7,016 bases of DNA from JBOFCO01 sp051646105 (lineage in GTDB: Bacteria > Pseudomonadota > Alphaproteobacteria > Rhodobacterales > Rhodobacteraceae). The stretch spans positions 1 to 7,016 of the forward strand of contig JBOFCO010000098.1 of the NCBI GenBank assembly GCA_051646105.1, given 5' to 3'. Below the pieces are notes generated by a model, which had not been told where the DNA came from, ran no database searches, and saw only the letters and a list, made by a program, of their open reading frames with translations. This document shows, piece by piece, positions 1-5,086 of this stretch. Made by a program: the position numbers and the translations under genes. How positions within the stretch are numbered: position 1 is the first letter of the stretch; each line of letters begins with the position of its first letter.

Positions 1-925
1 CGACGGGCTTGTTTATACCGGGGCCTGGAAAGACGGCCAGATCAACGGCCAGGGCAAGCTGACGCAGGCCAACGGCGACGTGTTCGAAGGGATGCTGGTG
101 GATGGCCAGCGTCAGGGTGCTGGCCGTGTCACCTATGCCAACGGCGATGTTTATGAAGGCGGGTTCGAGGCCGACAAGCGGCATGGAAAGGGTCTGTTCC
201 GCGGCAAGGACGGTTATGTCTATGACGGCGACTGGACCGGTGGCCGGATCGAGGGCACGGGCAAGGTCACTTATCCCGACGGTTCTGTCTATGAAGGCAC
301 GTTCAAGAACGATCTGGCCGATGGATTCGGCAAGATCACCTACAAGGACAGTTCGACCTATGAGGGCACCTGGAAGGCAGGGGTGATCGAGGGCAAGGGC
401 GTCGCGCGTTACGCCAACGGCCTCATCTATGATGGCGAATTCCTTGCGGCAAAAAATCACGGCAAGGGCAAGATGAGCTATCCCGACGGCTATACCTATG
501 AAGGTGACTGGAAAGAGGGCCAGCGTGACGGTGCGGGTGTGGCCACCTATGCCGACGGCACAGTTTACACCGGGGCTTTCGTTGCCGGTCAGCGCGAGGG
601 GACCGGCGAAATCACCATGAAGGATGGCTTCCGTTACAGCGGGGCCTGGAAAGCCGGCGAAATCGACGGCAAAGGTGTGGCGACCTATGCCAACGGCGAT
701 GTCTATGACGGCATGTTTGCGATGGGCAAACGTCATGGTCAGGGTGAAATGCGCTATGCCACCGGGCAGGTGGAAAGTGGCGAATGGAAGGACGGCGTGC
801 TGGTGACCCCGGCCACAGCCGCACCGGCCCCAGCGGAACCGGCACCCGCAGAACCTGCGGAAGCTGCAAACGGCGATGAGGTAGCTCCCGGGGAACCGGC
901 CGAAAACGTCCCCCAAGACAACTGA
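1..925 (+). CDS. MORN-repeat protein, 5' end missing
   Basis: The reading frame is open from base 2 to the TGA at 923-925 and continues upstream of the window, so this is the C-terminal part (307 residues visible). Twelve MORN units of exactly 23 residues follow each other, with consensus G-x-V-Y-x-G-x-W/F-x-x-G-x-x-x-G-x-G-x-x-T-Y-x-D/N. The last is truncated after DGVLV. A low-complexity tail rich in Pro, Ala and Glu (806-922) follows. A GTG at 80 could be read as a start, but it is the Val of a repeat, and a full repeat lies before it, so it is not the real start. MORN repeats form beta-hairpin arrays that often act as membrane-proximal or protein-binding scaffolds. Function here is unknown. 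No catalytic domain, and no signal peptide or membrane segment, is visible in this part; the N-terminus is outside the window. Alternating Trp and Phe at repeat position 8 points to growth by duplication of multi-repeat blocks. Confidence 0.9.
   Translation, partial: DGLVYTGAWKDGQINGQGKLTQANGDVFEGMLVDGQRQGAGRVTYANGDVYEGGFEADKRHGKGLFRGKDGYVYDGDWTGGRIEGTGKVTYPDGSVYEGTFKNDLADGFGKITYKDSSTYEGTWKAGVIEGKGVARYANGLIYDGEFLAAKNHGKGKMSYPDGYTYEGDWKEGQRDGAGVATYADGTVYTGAFVAGQREGTGEITMKDGFRYSGAWKAGEIDGKGVATYANGDVYDGMFAMGKRHGQGEMRYATGQVESGEWKDGVLVTPATAAPAPAEPAPAEPAEAANGDEVAPGEPAENVPQDN
5..805 (+). repeat. 69-bp in-frame tandem repeat (MORN units)
   Basis: Repeat units begin at 5, 74, 143, 212, 281, 350, 419, 488, 557, 626, 695 and 764, with no indel anywhere; the last unit is cut short at about 805. 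Units are diverged at the DNA level but keep the Gly/Tyr/Trp-Phe skeleton. A longer period of four units (276 bp) is visible. Units 3, 7 and 11 share K-x-H-G-x-G, units 4, 8 and 12 share G-D/E-W, and units 6 and 10 share WKAG-x-I-x-GKGVA-x-YANG. Confidence 0.85.
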
Positions 926-1023
926 ATGAGCGTCAGGGGTGGGGCACGCGCGCCTTGAAACAAACCGGCGCACAATTACTGTTGCAACCCGGTGGCAGAC
1001 AGGTCGGTGAAAGGCAGCTCGGC
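926..1023. other. Short convergent intergenic gap
   Basis: Ninety-eight bases separate the ends of the MORN gene (+) and the SDR gene (-). I see no stem followed by a T-run on either strand. The only inverted matches are weak, for example ACCGG/CCGGT around 974-993. Transcription termination here is not explained by a recognisable intrinsic terminator. Confidence 0.5.
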
Positions 1024-1668
1024 CTACCAGGGTATCGGCTGACCGGCATGGTCAAGACAGAGGCCGGTTTGCCCCGGCGAAAGCCCATCGATCACCCCAA
1101 GCAGCCGGGCCGCCGAAACCGCAGGTGACAGCTTGTCATGGCCATATCCTGCCGTGAACGGTGTATCCACCGTGCCGGGATGCAGGCCCACGACGATGGA
1201 TTGCGGATGCGTGCGCGCCAGTTCGATGGCTGCTGTGTGCAGCAACTGGTTCAGGCATGCCTTGGCCGCACGATAGGAATACCAGCCGCCAAGTGCATTG
1301 TCGCTGATCGATCCGACCCGGGCCGAAAGTGCTGCAAAAACGCAGCGCCGGTCACGGGGCATCAGATGCTGTGCATGCTTCAGCACCAGAACCGGCCCTG
1401 CCGCATTCACGGCCACCTGCCGGGCCAGTTCTGTCGCCGTAAAGGCGCGCAGGGATTTTTCCGGCTGGCCCAGAATGCCCGTCGCAATGAAGATCAGGTC
1501 AATCGGCCCCGAAACGGTCAGTATCGCGGTCGCAATGCTTTGTTCGTCCGTCAAGTCGATGCCGTGGCTGCTGCGCGATAGTGCCACCACCTGTCCGCGC
1601 GGCAACAGCGCCTGCATCATCGCCCCGCCGATACCCCCCGAAGCGCCGATGACCAGACTGCGCATCAC
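1024..1668 (-). CDS. Short-chain dehydrogenase/reductase, C-factor-like
   Basis: A compact Rossmann-fold SDR of 213-214 residues. The N-terminal dinucleotide-binding motif GASGGIG lies at about residues 8-14. An NAAGP segment (about 88-92) corresponds to the family's NNAG-type motif. The active site has Ser in FAALSARVG (about residue 115) and Tyr/Lys in YSYRAAK (about 129-135; YRAAK is the YxxxK motif). HPGTVDTPF (about 162-170) is the usual PG-x-V-x-T strand after the active site. The length and the acidic DLTD after strand beta-3 resemble CsgA/C-factor-type SDRs, and the substrate cannot be predicted. The start is either GTG at 1668 or the adjacent ATG at 1665. AGGG stands 4 bases before the ATG, which I slightly favour. 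The gene is divergent from leuA and its leader, and its promoter must lie in 1669-1760. Confidence 0.9.
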   Translation of the reverse strand: MMRSLVIGASGGIGGAMMQALLPRGQVVALSRSSHGIDLTDEQSIATAILTVSGPIDLIFIATGILGQPEKSLRAFTATELARQVAVNAAGPVLVLKHAQHLMPRDRRCVFAALSARVGSISDNALGGWYSYRAAKACLNQLLHTAAIELARTHPQSIVVGLHPGTVDTPFTAGYGHDKLSPAVSAARLLGVIDGLSPGQTGLCLDHAGQPIPW

Positions 1669-1723
1669 GCCCTGCCCGCCCCGGCTTGTCGGCTCCTTGC
1701 CCGAAAACTGGCTGATTTCCGGC

Positions 1724-1751
1724 TTTTCATTTCATTTTCCATCCGTATAGT
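1724..1751 (+). promoter_or_regulatory. Putative sigma-70 promoter of the leu leader/leuA transcript
   Basis: A good -10 box, TATAGT, lies at 1746-1751 in an AT-rich island (about 1705-1750) within otherwise GC-rich DNA. A weak -35 candidate TTTTCA (4 of 6 matches to TTGACA) lies at 1724-1729 with a 16-base spacer. Initiation 7-9 bases after the -10 would fall at about 1758-1760, at or next to the A of the leader ATG. The resulting mRNA would begin with AUG or nearly so. The start site is inferred, not shown. Confidence 0.55.
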
Positions 1752-1759
1752 CCCGGCGT

Positions 1760-1846
1760 ATGACACGGATCGATCATACGCTTTTTCCGCCTGCTGCCCA
1801 TGGGCTGCTGCCGATCCGTCTGCTGCCGGGTCTTAGCCTGCGCTGA
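1760..1846 (+). CDS. leuL: Leucine-rich leader peptide upstream of leuA
   Basis: A 28-codon ORF (ATG 1760, TGA 1844-1846) with 7 Leu codons at positions 8, 16, 17, 21, 22, 25 and 27. Six of these fall in the last 13 residues, LLPIRLLPGLSLR. A tandem CTGCTGCCG (1805-1813 and 1820-1828) encodes the two Leu-Leu-Pro runs. An in-frame TAG at 1748 means the ORF cannot begin further upstream. No Shine-Dalgarno precedes the ATG, and the -10 box is only 8 bases away, so it is probably translated from a leaderless mRNA. It sits 78 bases before leuA, the first committed step of leucine synthesis. This is what a ribosome-stalling leucine sensor should look like. It resembles the enterobacterial leu leader in logic but not in sequence. 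The symbol is assigned by position and composition. The chance alternative is a spurious short ORF in GC-rich DNA. Confidence 0.75.
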   Translation: MTRIDHTLFPPAAHGLLPIRLLPGLSLR

Positions 1847-1921
1847 GCGTGCCCCCGGGCGCTGCCGCTCAGTTGAGGAAAGCGCCCGGAACCCGATACA
1901 GCAGTTTGAAGAAAGACCCGG
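1826..1921 (+). promoter_or_regulatory. Leucine-responsive attenuator-type leader RNA of leuA
   Basis: Three perfect complementary pairs occur between the leader ORF and leuA. X CCGGGTCTT (1826-1834) pairs with X' AAGACCCGG (1913-1921), 9 bp. a CTGAGCG (1843-1849) pairs with a' CGCTCAG (1866-1872), 7 bp. b CCGGGCGCT (1855-1863) pairs with b' AGCGCCCGG (1881-1889), 9 bp. The order a-b-a'-b' permits an H-type pseudoknot with linkers of 5, 2 and 8 bases. Arm a contains the leader stop codon and X contains codons Pro23-Gly24-Leu25. X' covers the region just before the leuA ATG. No T-run follows b', so an ordinary intrinsic terminator is unlikely. Inferred action: a ribosome stalled on Leu codons hides X and frees the leuA start, while a completed leader lets X sequester it. 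Confidence 0.6.
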
Positions 1922-1924
1922 ACG

Positions 1925-3517
1925 ATGACCATTTCCGCCAAATCCGCGACGACAGCACAAGACCGTGTAATGATTTTCGACACCACACTGCGCGATGGGG
2001 AACAAAGCCCCGGCGCAACCATGACCCATCAGGAAAAGCTGGAAATCGCGGCTCTGCTTGACGAAATGGGCGTCGATATCATCGAGGCCGGTTTTCCCAT
2101 CGCTTCCGAAGGCGATTTTGCGGCAGTAAGCGAGATCGCCAAGGCTTCGCGCAATTCGGTGATCTGCGGGCTGGCGCGCGCCAATTTCAAGGACATCGAC
2201 CGTTGTTGGGAAGCGGTGCGCCACGCCCGTCAGCCGCGCATCCACACCTTCATCGGCACCTCGCCCCTGCACCGCGCCATTCCAAACCTCGACATGGACC
2301 AGATGGCAGAACGCATCCATGAAACCGTGACCCATGCGCGCAACCTGTGCGACAACGTGCAATGGTCGCCAATGGATGCGACGCGGACGGAACATGATTA
2401 CCTGTGCCGCGTGGTCGAGATTGCGATCAAGGCCGGGGCCACCACGATCAACATCCCCGACACCGTGGGCTACACCGCCCCCCGCGAAAGCGCCGACCTG
2501 ATCCGCATGTTGCTGGAACGGGTGCCGGGTGCTGACACGATCATCTTCGCCACGCACTGCCACAACGACCTTGGCATGGCGACCGCCAACGCACTGGCCG
2601 CGGTTGAGGCGGGCGCGCGACAGATCGAATGCACGATCAACGGTCTTGGAGAGCGTGCGGGTAACACCGCGCTGGAAGAGGTGGTGATGGCGATGAAGGT
2701 CAGGAATGACATCATGCCCTACCACACCGGCATCGACACCACCAAGATCATGAACCTCAGCCGCAAGGTTTCCACTGTCTCGGGCTTTCCGGTGCAGTTC
2801 AACAAGGCCATCGTGGGCAAGAATGCGTTTCTGCACGAAAGCGGCATCCATCAGGACGGCGTGCTGAAGAACGTCGAGACGTTCGAGATCATGCGGCCTG
2901 AGGATATCGGGCTTGTCGCCGCAAACATTGCGATGGGCAAGCATTCCGGTCGCGCTGCCCTGCGCGCCAAGATGAAGGAGCTGGGTTTCGATCTGGCCGA
3001 CAACCAGCTCAACGATGTGTTCGTGCGGTTCAAGGCTTTGGCCGACCGCAAGAAGGAAGTCTATGACGATGACCTTGTGGCATTGCTGCGCGATCAGGAA
3101 AGCACCGATGAAGGCGATACCCTGCATGTGAAACGCCTGCGCGTGGTCTGCGGCACCGACGGCCCGCAGGAAGCTGAACTGACCATGAGCATCGACGGAG
3201 TGGATCATTCCATCGACGCCACGGGGGATGGGCCCGTCGATGCCGCCTTCAACTGCGTCAAGATGCTGTATCCCCATCATGCGCGCCTGCAACTGTATCA
3301 GGTGGCCGCCGTCACCGAAGGCACCGACGCGCAGGCAACCGTTTCGGTGCGGATCGAGGAAGACGGGCGCATCGCCACCGGACAATCTGCGGATACCGAC
3401 ACCATCGTGGCATCGGTCAAGGCCTATGTGAACGCGCTGAACCGGCTGATCGTGCGTCGCACGAAATCCGCACCGGGCGAGGATGTGAAGGGCGTCAGCT
3501 ACAAGGACGCCGGATAG
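1925..3517 (+). CDS. leuA: 2-isopropylmalate synthase
   Basis: LeuA condenses acetyl-CoA with 2-oxoisovalerate to give 2-isopropylmalate, the first committed step of leucine biosynthesis in the cytoplasm. The protein has 530 residues, near the usual bacterial length. The TIM-barrel domain opens with DTTLRDGEQSPGA (19-31), giving catalytic Arg23 and metal ligand Asp24. The other metal ligands are His211 and His213 in THCHNDLG and Asn247 in NGLGERAGN (239-247). NIPDTVGYTAP precedes the HxH motif. HESGIHQDG (304-312) is the linker-region signature. The C-terminal part from about residue 385 is the LeuA regulatory/dimer domain, where leucine usually binds as feedback inhibitor. The ATG at 1925 fits the short N-terminus before the barrel. 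The only Shine-Dalgarno-like sequence near it is a weak GAAGAAAG (1908-1915). Control probably acts at two levels, leader RNA and allosteric leucine. No other leu gene is adjacent. Confidence 0.97.
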   Translation: MTISAKSATTAQDRVMIFDTTLRDGEQSPGATMTHQEKLEIAALLDEMGVDIIEAGFPIASEGDFAAVSEIAKASRNSVICGLARANFKDIDRCWEAVRHARQPRIHTFIGTSPLHRAIPNLDMDQMAERIHETVTHARNLCDNVQWSPMDATRTEHDYLCRVVEIAIKAGATTINIPDTVGYTAPRESADLIRMLLERVPGADTIIFATHCHNDLGMATANALAAVEAGARQIECTINGLGERAGNTALEEVVMAMKVRNDIMPYHTGIDTTKIMNLSRKVSTVSGFPVQFNKAIVGKNAFLHESGIHQDGVLKNVETFEIMRPEDIGLVAANIAMGKHSGRAALRAKMKELGFDLADNQLNDVFVRFKALADRKKEVYDDDLVALLRDQESTDEGDTLHVKRLRVVCGTDGPQEAELTMSIDGVDHSIDATGDGPVDAAFNCVKMLYPHHARLQLYQVAAVTEGTDAQATVSVRIEEDGRIATGQSADTDTIVASVKAYVNALNRLIVRRTKSAPGEDVKGVSYKDAG

Positions 3518-3518
3518 G

Positions 3519-3548
3519 TCTGGATAAAAATAGACGATTCTCTATATT
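3519..3548 (+). promoter_or_regulatory. Putative promoter of the ArsR/SRPBCC operon
   Basis: TATATT at 3543-3548 is a plausible -10 box. The best -35 candidate, TCTGGA at 3519-3524 with an 18-base spacer, is poor. The -10 lies inside the left arm of the inverted repeat, so a repressor bound there would cover the polymerase site. The predicted start is near 3555, giving an untranslated leader of about 20 bases. Confidence 0.4.
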
Positions 3549-3573
3549 GATGAATGTCAATATAGAGAGTCGT
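3534..3573. promoter_or_regulatory. 17-bp inverted repeat, likely operator of the ArsR-type regulator
   Basis: Left arm ACGATTCTCTATATTGA (3534-3550) and right arm TCAATATAGAGAGTCGT (3557-3573) are inverted copies with one mismatch in 17, separated by 6 bases (TGAATG). The element ends 2 bases before the regulator's ATG and contains the -10 candidate. AT-rich dyads overlapping the promoter are the usual sites of ArsR/SmtB-type dimers, so autorepression is the natural reading. It also lies 16 bases after the leuA stop, but no T-run follows it, so a terminator role is less likely. Confidence 0.75.
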
Positions 3574-3575
3574 AG

Positions 3576-3929
3576 ATGGCGCAGAACCTTGACTTGATCT
3601 TCGGCGCGCTTGCCAACCCCACCCGCCGCGCCATACTCGACCGGCTGATGGCGGGGGAGGCTTCGGTGAACGATCTGGCGGCGCCTTTCGCGCTTAGCCA
3701 GCCCACAATCTCTTCCCATCTTCGCGTGCTTGAAGACGCCGGCCTCGTCCGACGGGGGCGGCGGGCAAACGCCCGGCCTGTCCGCCTTGCGCCGGATGCG
3801 CTGGAACAGGCACATCGCTGGATCGGCGGCTATGCCCAGTTCTGGACCGAAGGCCTAGAACGGCTCGAAGCCTATGCAACCACACTGCAACAGAAGGATC
3901 AGGACAGTGGACCAGACACCAACGACTGA
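3576..3929 (+). CDS. ArsR/SmtB-type winged-helix transcriptional repressor (SRPBCC-linked)
   Basis: A 117-residue winged-helix regulator. LANPTRRAILDRL (about 12-24) is the first helix pair. VNDLAAPFALSQPTISSHLRVLEDAGLV (about 31-58, written here in family order) is the helix-turn-helix with the family's S-Q-P/S-T-I/V-S-x-H-L recognition helix. RRGRRANARPVRLAP (about 59-73) is the beta-wing. The protein contains no cysteine at all, so it lacks the ELCVCDL-type thiol site of arsenic and heavy-metal sensors. Its effector is therefore probably not a thiol-bound metal. An SD-like GAGAG (3565-3569) lies 6 bases before the ATG. The next gene overlaps its end, so the two are one operon. ArsR regulators of this subgroup are commonly paired with SRPBCC proteins. 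The likely target is the palindrome immediately upstream. Confidence 0.92.
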   Translation: MAQNLDLIFGALANPTRRAILDRLMAGEASVNDLAAPFALSQPTISSHLRVLEDAGLVRRGRRANARPVRLAPDALEQAHRWIGGYAQFWTEGLERLEAYATTLQQKDQDSGPDTND

Positions 3930-4422
3930 ACCTGCGGCCACCCGTACTGCCGTAGTGTCACGCCGCATCAACGTTCCCGTCCGCCATGTTTTTGCCGCCC
4001 ATTCAAAGGCTGAACATATCTCTCGCTGGTTCGGGCCGGTCGGCTATCCGGTCACCCATTGCGAATATGATTTCCGCGTTGGCGGGTCGTGGCGGATGAA
4101 AATGACCGGTCCGGACGGGATCGAAGGCCCGCCCTTTGGTGGAACCTTTCTTGAAATCGTACCGGAGAAGCGGATCGTCTATACCGATGCCTTCGAGGAC
4201 GGCACCGGCGGCGACATGAACCTGCAACATGCACGCGGGCAGATCGTGTTCACGACAACGTTTGACGAAGACAAGGACGGATCAACCACAGTCACCGTGT
4301 CGATCCTGTTCAGCAGCGTGGCCATGATGAACGAGTTTCTTGGCGTCGGGATGAAAGAGGGTATCGAGTCCGGATTTGACCAATTGGAAGATGTGGCAGC
4401 GGAACTGTCGCGCGCCGCGTGA
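3907..4422 (+). CDS. SRPBCC-family protein (AHSA1/CalC-like)
   Basis: Predicted 171 residues from GTG 3907. That start has AGAAGGA (3892-3898) 8 bases upstream and overlaps the regulator's end by 23 bases, suggesting translational coupling. An ATG at 3874 is in frame, but it would add a basic, unconserved extension and a deeper overlap, so I reject it. The sequence has the START-like hydrophobic-cavity fold hallmarks of AHSA1-domain proteins. R-x-I-x-x-P-V-x-x-V-F is followed by SRWFGPVGYPVTHCEYDFRVGG, then GTFLEIVPEKRIVYTDAF, and a closing helix GMKEGIESGFDQLEDVAAEL. Such proteins bind small hydrophobic ligands or partner proteins, and the name activator of Hsp90 ATPase is a domain label only. 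Paired with the ArsR repressor, it may handle the ligand that the repressor senses; this is inference. Confidence 0.88.
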   Translation: MDQTPTTEPAATRTAVVSRRINVPVRHVFAAHSKAEHISRWFGPVGYPVTHCEYDFRVGGSWRMKMTGPDGIEGPPFGGTFLEIVPEKRIVYTDAFEDGTGGDMNLQHARGQIVFTTTFDEDKDGSTTVTVSILFSSVAMMNEFLGVGMKEGIESGFDQLEDVAAELSRAA

Positions 4423-4726
4423 TGCGGGCGGGGTGTCCCCCCTGGACGGAAGCCACCGGAAAGGATCCGCTTTCTGACAGATGGGCGCATTGCCCTGCCC
4501 CCGACTGGTGTGAACCGACGTGACCAAAGAAGAAATTACTGCGGCGGAATAGAGATCGATCATGGGCCTGTCCTCTTGGCGGAGCCCCGACCCATTGTCG
4601 GGACTTCACAAATGGTCGCCTTGGCACCCATGATTTCGACATCGCGGCTTTTTTTGTTCGCCCTGTCGAAAACCGCCTTTCCCGTTCGGCTATCTTGCAT
4701 GAACCTGCAAACCCGGGAGGCCGTAG
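4423..4726. other. 304-base intergenic region between SRPBCC and DGPF genes
   Basis: I see no convincing gene here. Small structures are present: GGGG-TGT-CCCC (4430-4440), GAAAG/CTTTC around GGATCC (about 4458-4473), a 6-bp hairpin CCCGAC/GTCGGG (4586-4591/4597-4602), and an 8-bp inverted pair ATCATGGG/CCCATGAT (4559-4566/4627-4634). A run of seven T at 4649-4655 has no stable stem before it. The ECF42-like promoter of the next operon is at the right end. The break suggests that the two cassettes are transcribed separately. Confidence 0.5.
4664..4690 (+). promoter_or_regulatory. Candidate ECF42-type promoter of the DGPF/sigma operon
   Basis: TGTCGA at 4664-4669 is followed by 17 bases and CGGC at 4687-4690. 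From memory, ECF42 sigma factors are reported to recognise TGTCGA at -35 and CG(A/T)C at -10. Here the -35 is exact and the -10 has one mismatch. The start would be about 4697, giving a leader of about 30 bases before the DGPF gene. This implies autoregulation by the sigma factor two genes down. Confidence 0.55.
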
Positions 4727-5086
4727 ATGAAATACATGTTCCTGATCTATCTTGATGAAGCCAAATTCGCGGTGATGAGCCAGTCGGATAAAGACGCATA
4801 CGGCAATGCCATGCTGGACTATGATGAAGAGCTGAAGGCATCCGGCCACTTTATCATGGGCGAACCTCTGAAATTGCCGGCAGAGGCAGTGACCCTGCGC
4901 GCATGGGACGGGGCACTGACCATGACCGACGGGCCATTCATGGAAACGAAGGAGCATCTCAGCGGTTTCATCCTGATCGAGGCGCGCGACATGAACGAAG
5001 CCATCCGGTTGGGGGGGCGCATGCCGCTGGCCAAGGTCGGGTCGATTGAGCTCCGGCCGCTGGACGTGCTGGAACGGGTAACGTGA
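4727..5086 (+). CDS. YciI-like DGPF-domain protein
   Basis: A 119-residue YCII-related protein. It starts MKYMFLIYLDE, the typical first beta-strand, and contains the signature TDGPF at about residues 66-70, inside MTDGPFMETKEHLSGF. It then runs through a ferredoxin-like alpha/beta end, EARDMNEAIRLGGRMP...GSIELRPL. Proteins of this kind are small dimeric alpha/beta-barrel-like folds, and their biochemical activity is largely unknown. A strong GGGAGG (4715-4720) lies 6 bases before the ATG. The stop overlaps the start of the sigma factor gene by 4 bases (GTGA, 5083-5086). DGPF proteins are the hallmark neighbours of ECF42 sigma factors, and they are thought to be the regulated output or part of signal handling rather than classical anti-sigma factors. 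Confidence 0.93.
   Translation: MKYMFLIYLDEAKFAVMSQSDKDAYGNAMLDYDEELKASGHFIMGEPLKLPAEAVTLRAWDGALTMTDGPFMETKEHLSGFILIEARDMNEAIRLGGRMPLAKVGSIELRPLDVLERVT

Noticed and set aside
80..82. GTG at 80 as the start of the MORN protein
   Set aside because: It is an internal Val of a MORN unit, and a full repeat precedes it in frame.
1727..3385. A 552-codon open frame on the minus strand opposite leuA
   Set aside because: It mirrors the strong codon bias of leuA, shows no recognisable domain, and leuA is unmistakable on the other strand.
3534..3573. The palindrome as the leuA terminator
   Set aside because: AT-rich stem without a following T-run, and its position at the promoter and start of the regulator fits an operator better.
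3874..3906. ATG 3874 as the start of the SRPBCC protein
   Set aside because: It would add 11 basic residues atypical of the family and a 56-base overlap. GTG 3907 has a proper AGAAGGA at the right distance.
4636..4655. T7 run as an intrinsic terminator
   Set aside because: No stable stem immediately precedes it.
4510..4755. An 81-codon plus-strand frame in the gap before the DGPF gene
   Set aside because: No ribosome binding site or recognisable domain. It overlaps the promoter and start of the DGPF gene and looks like chance.
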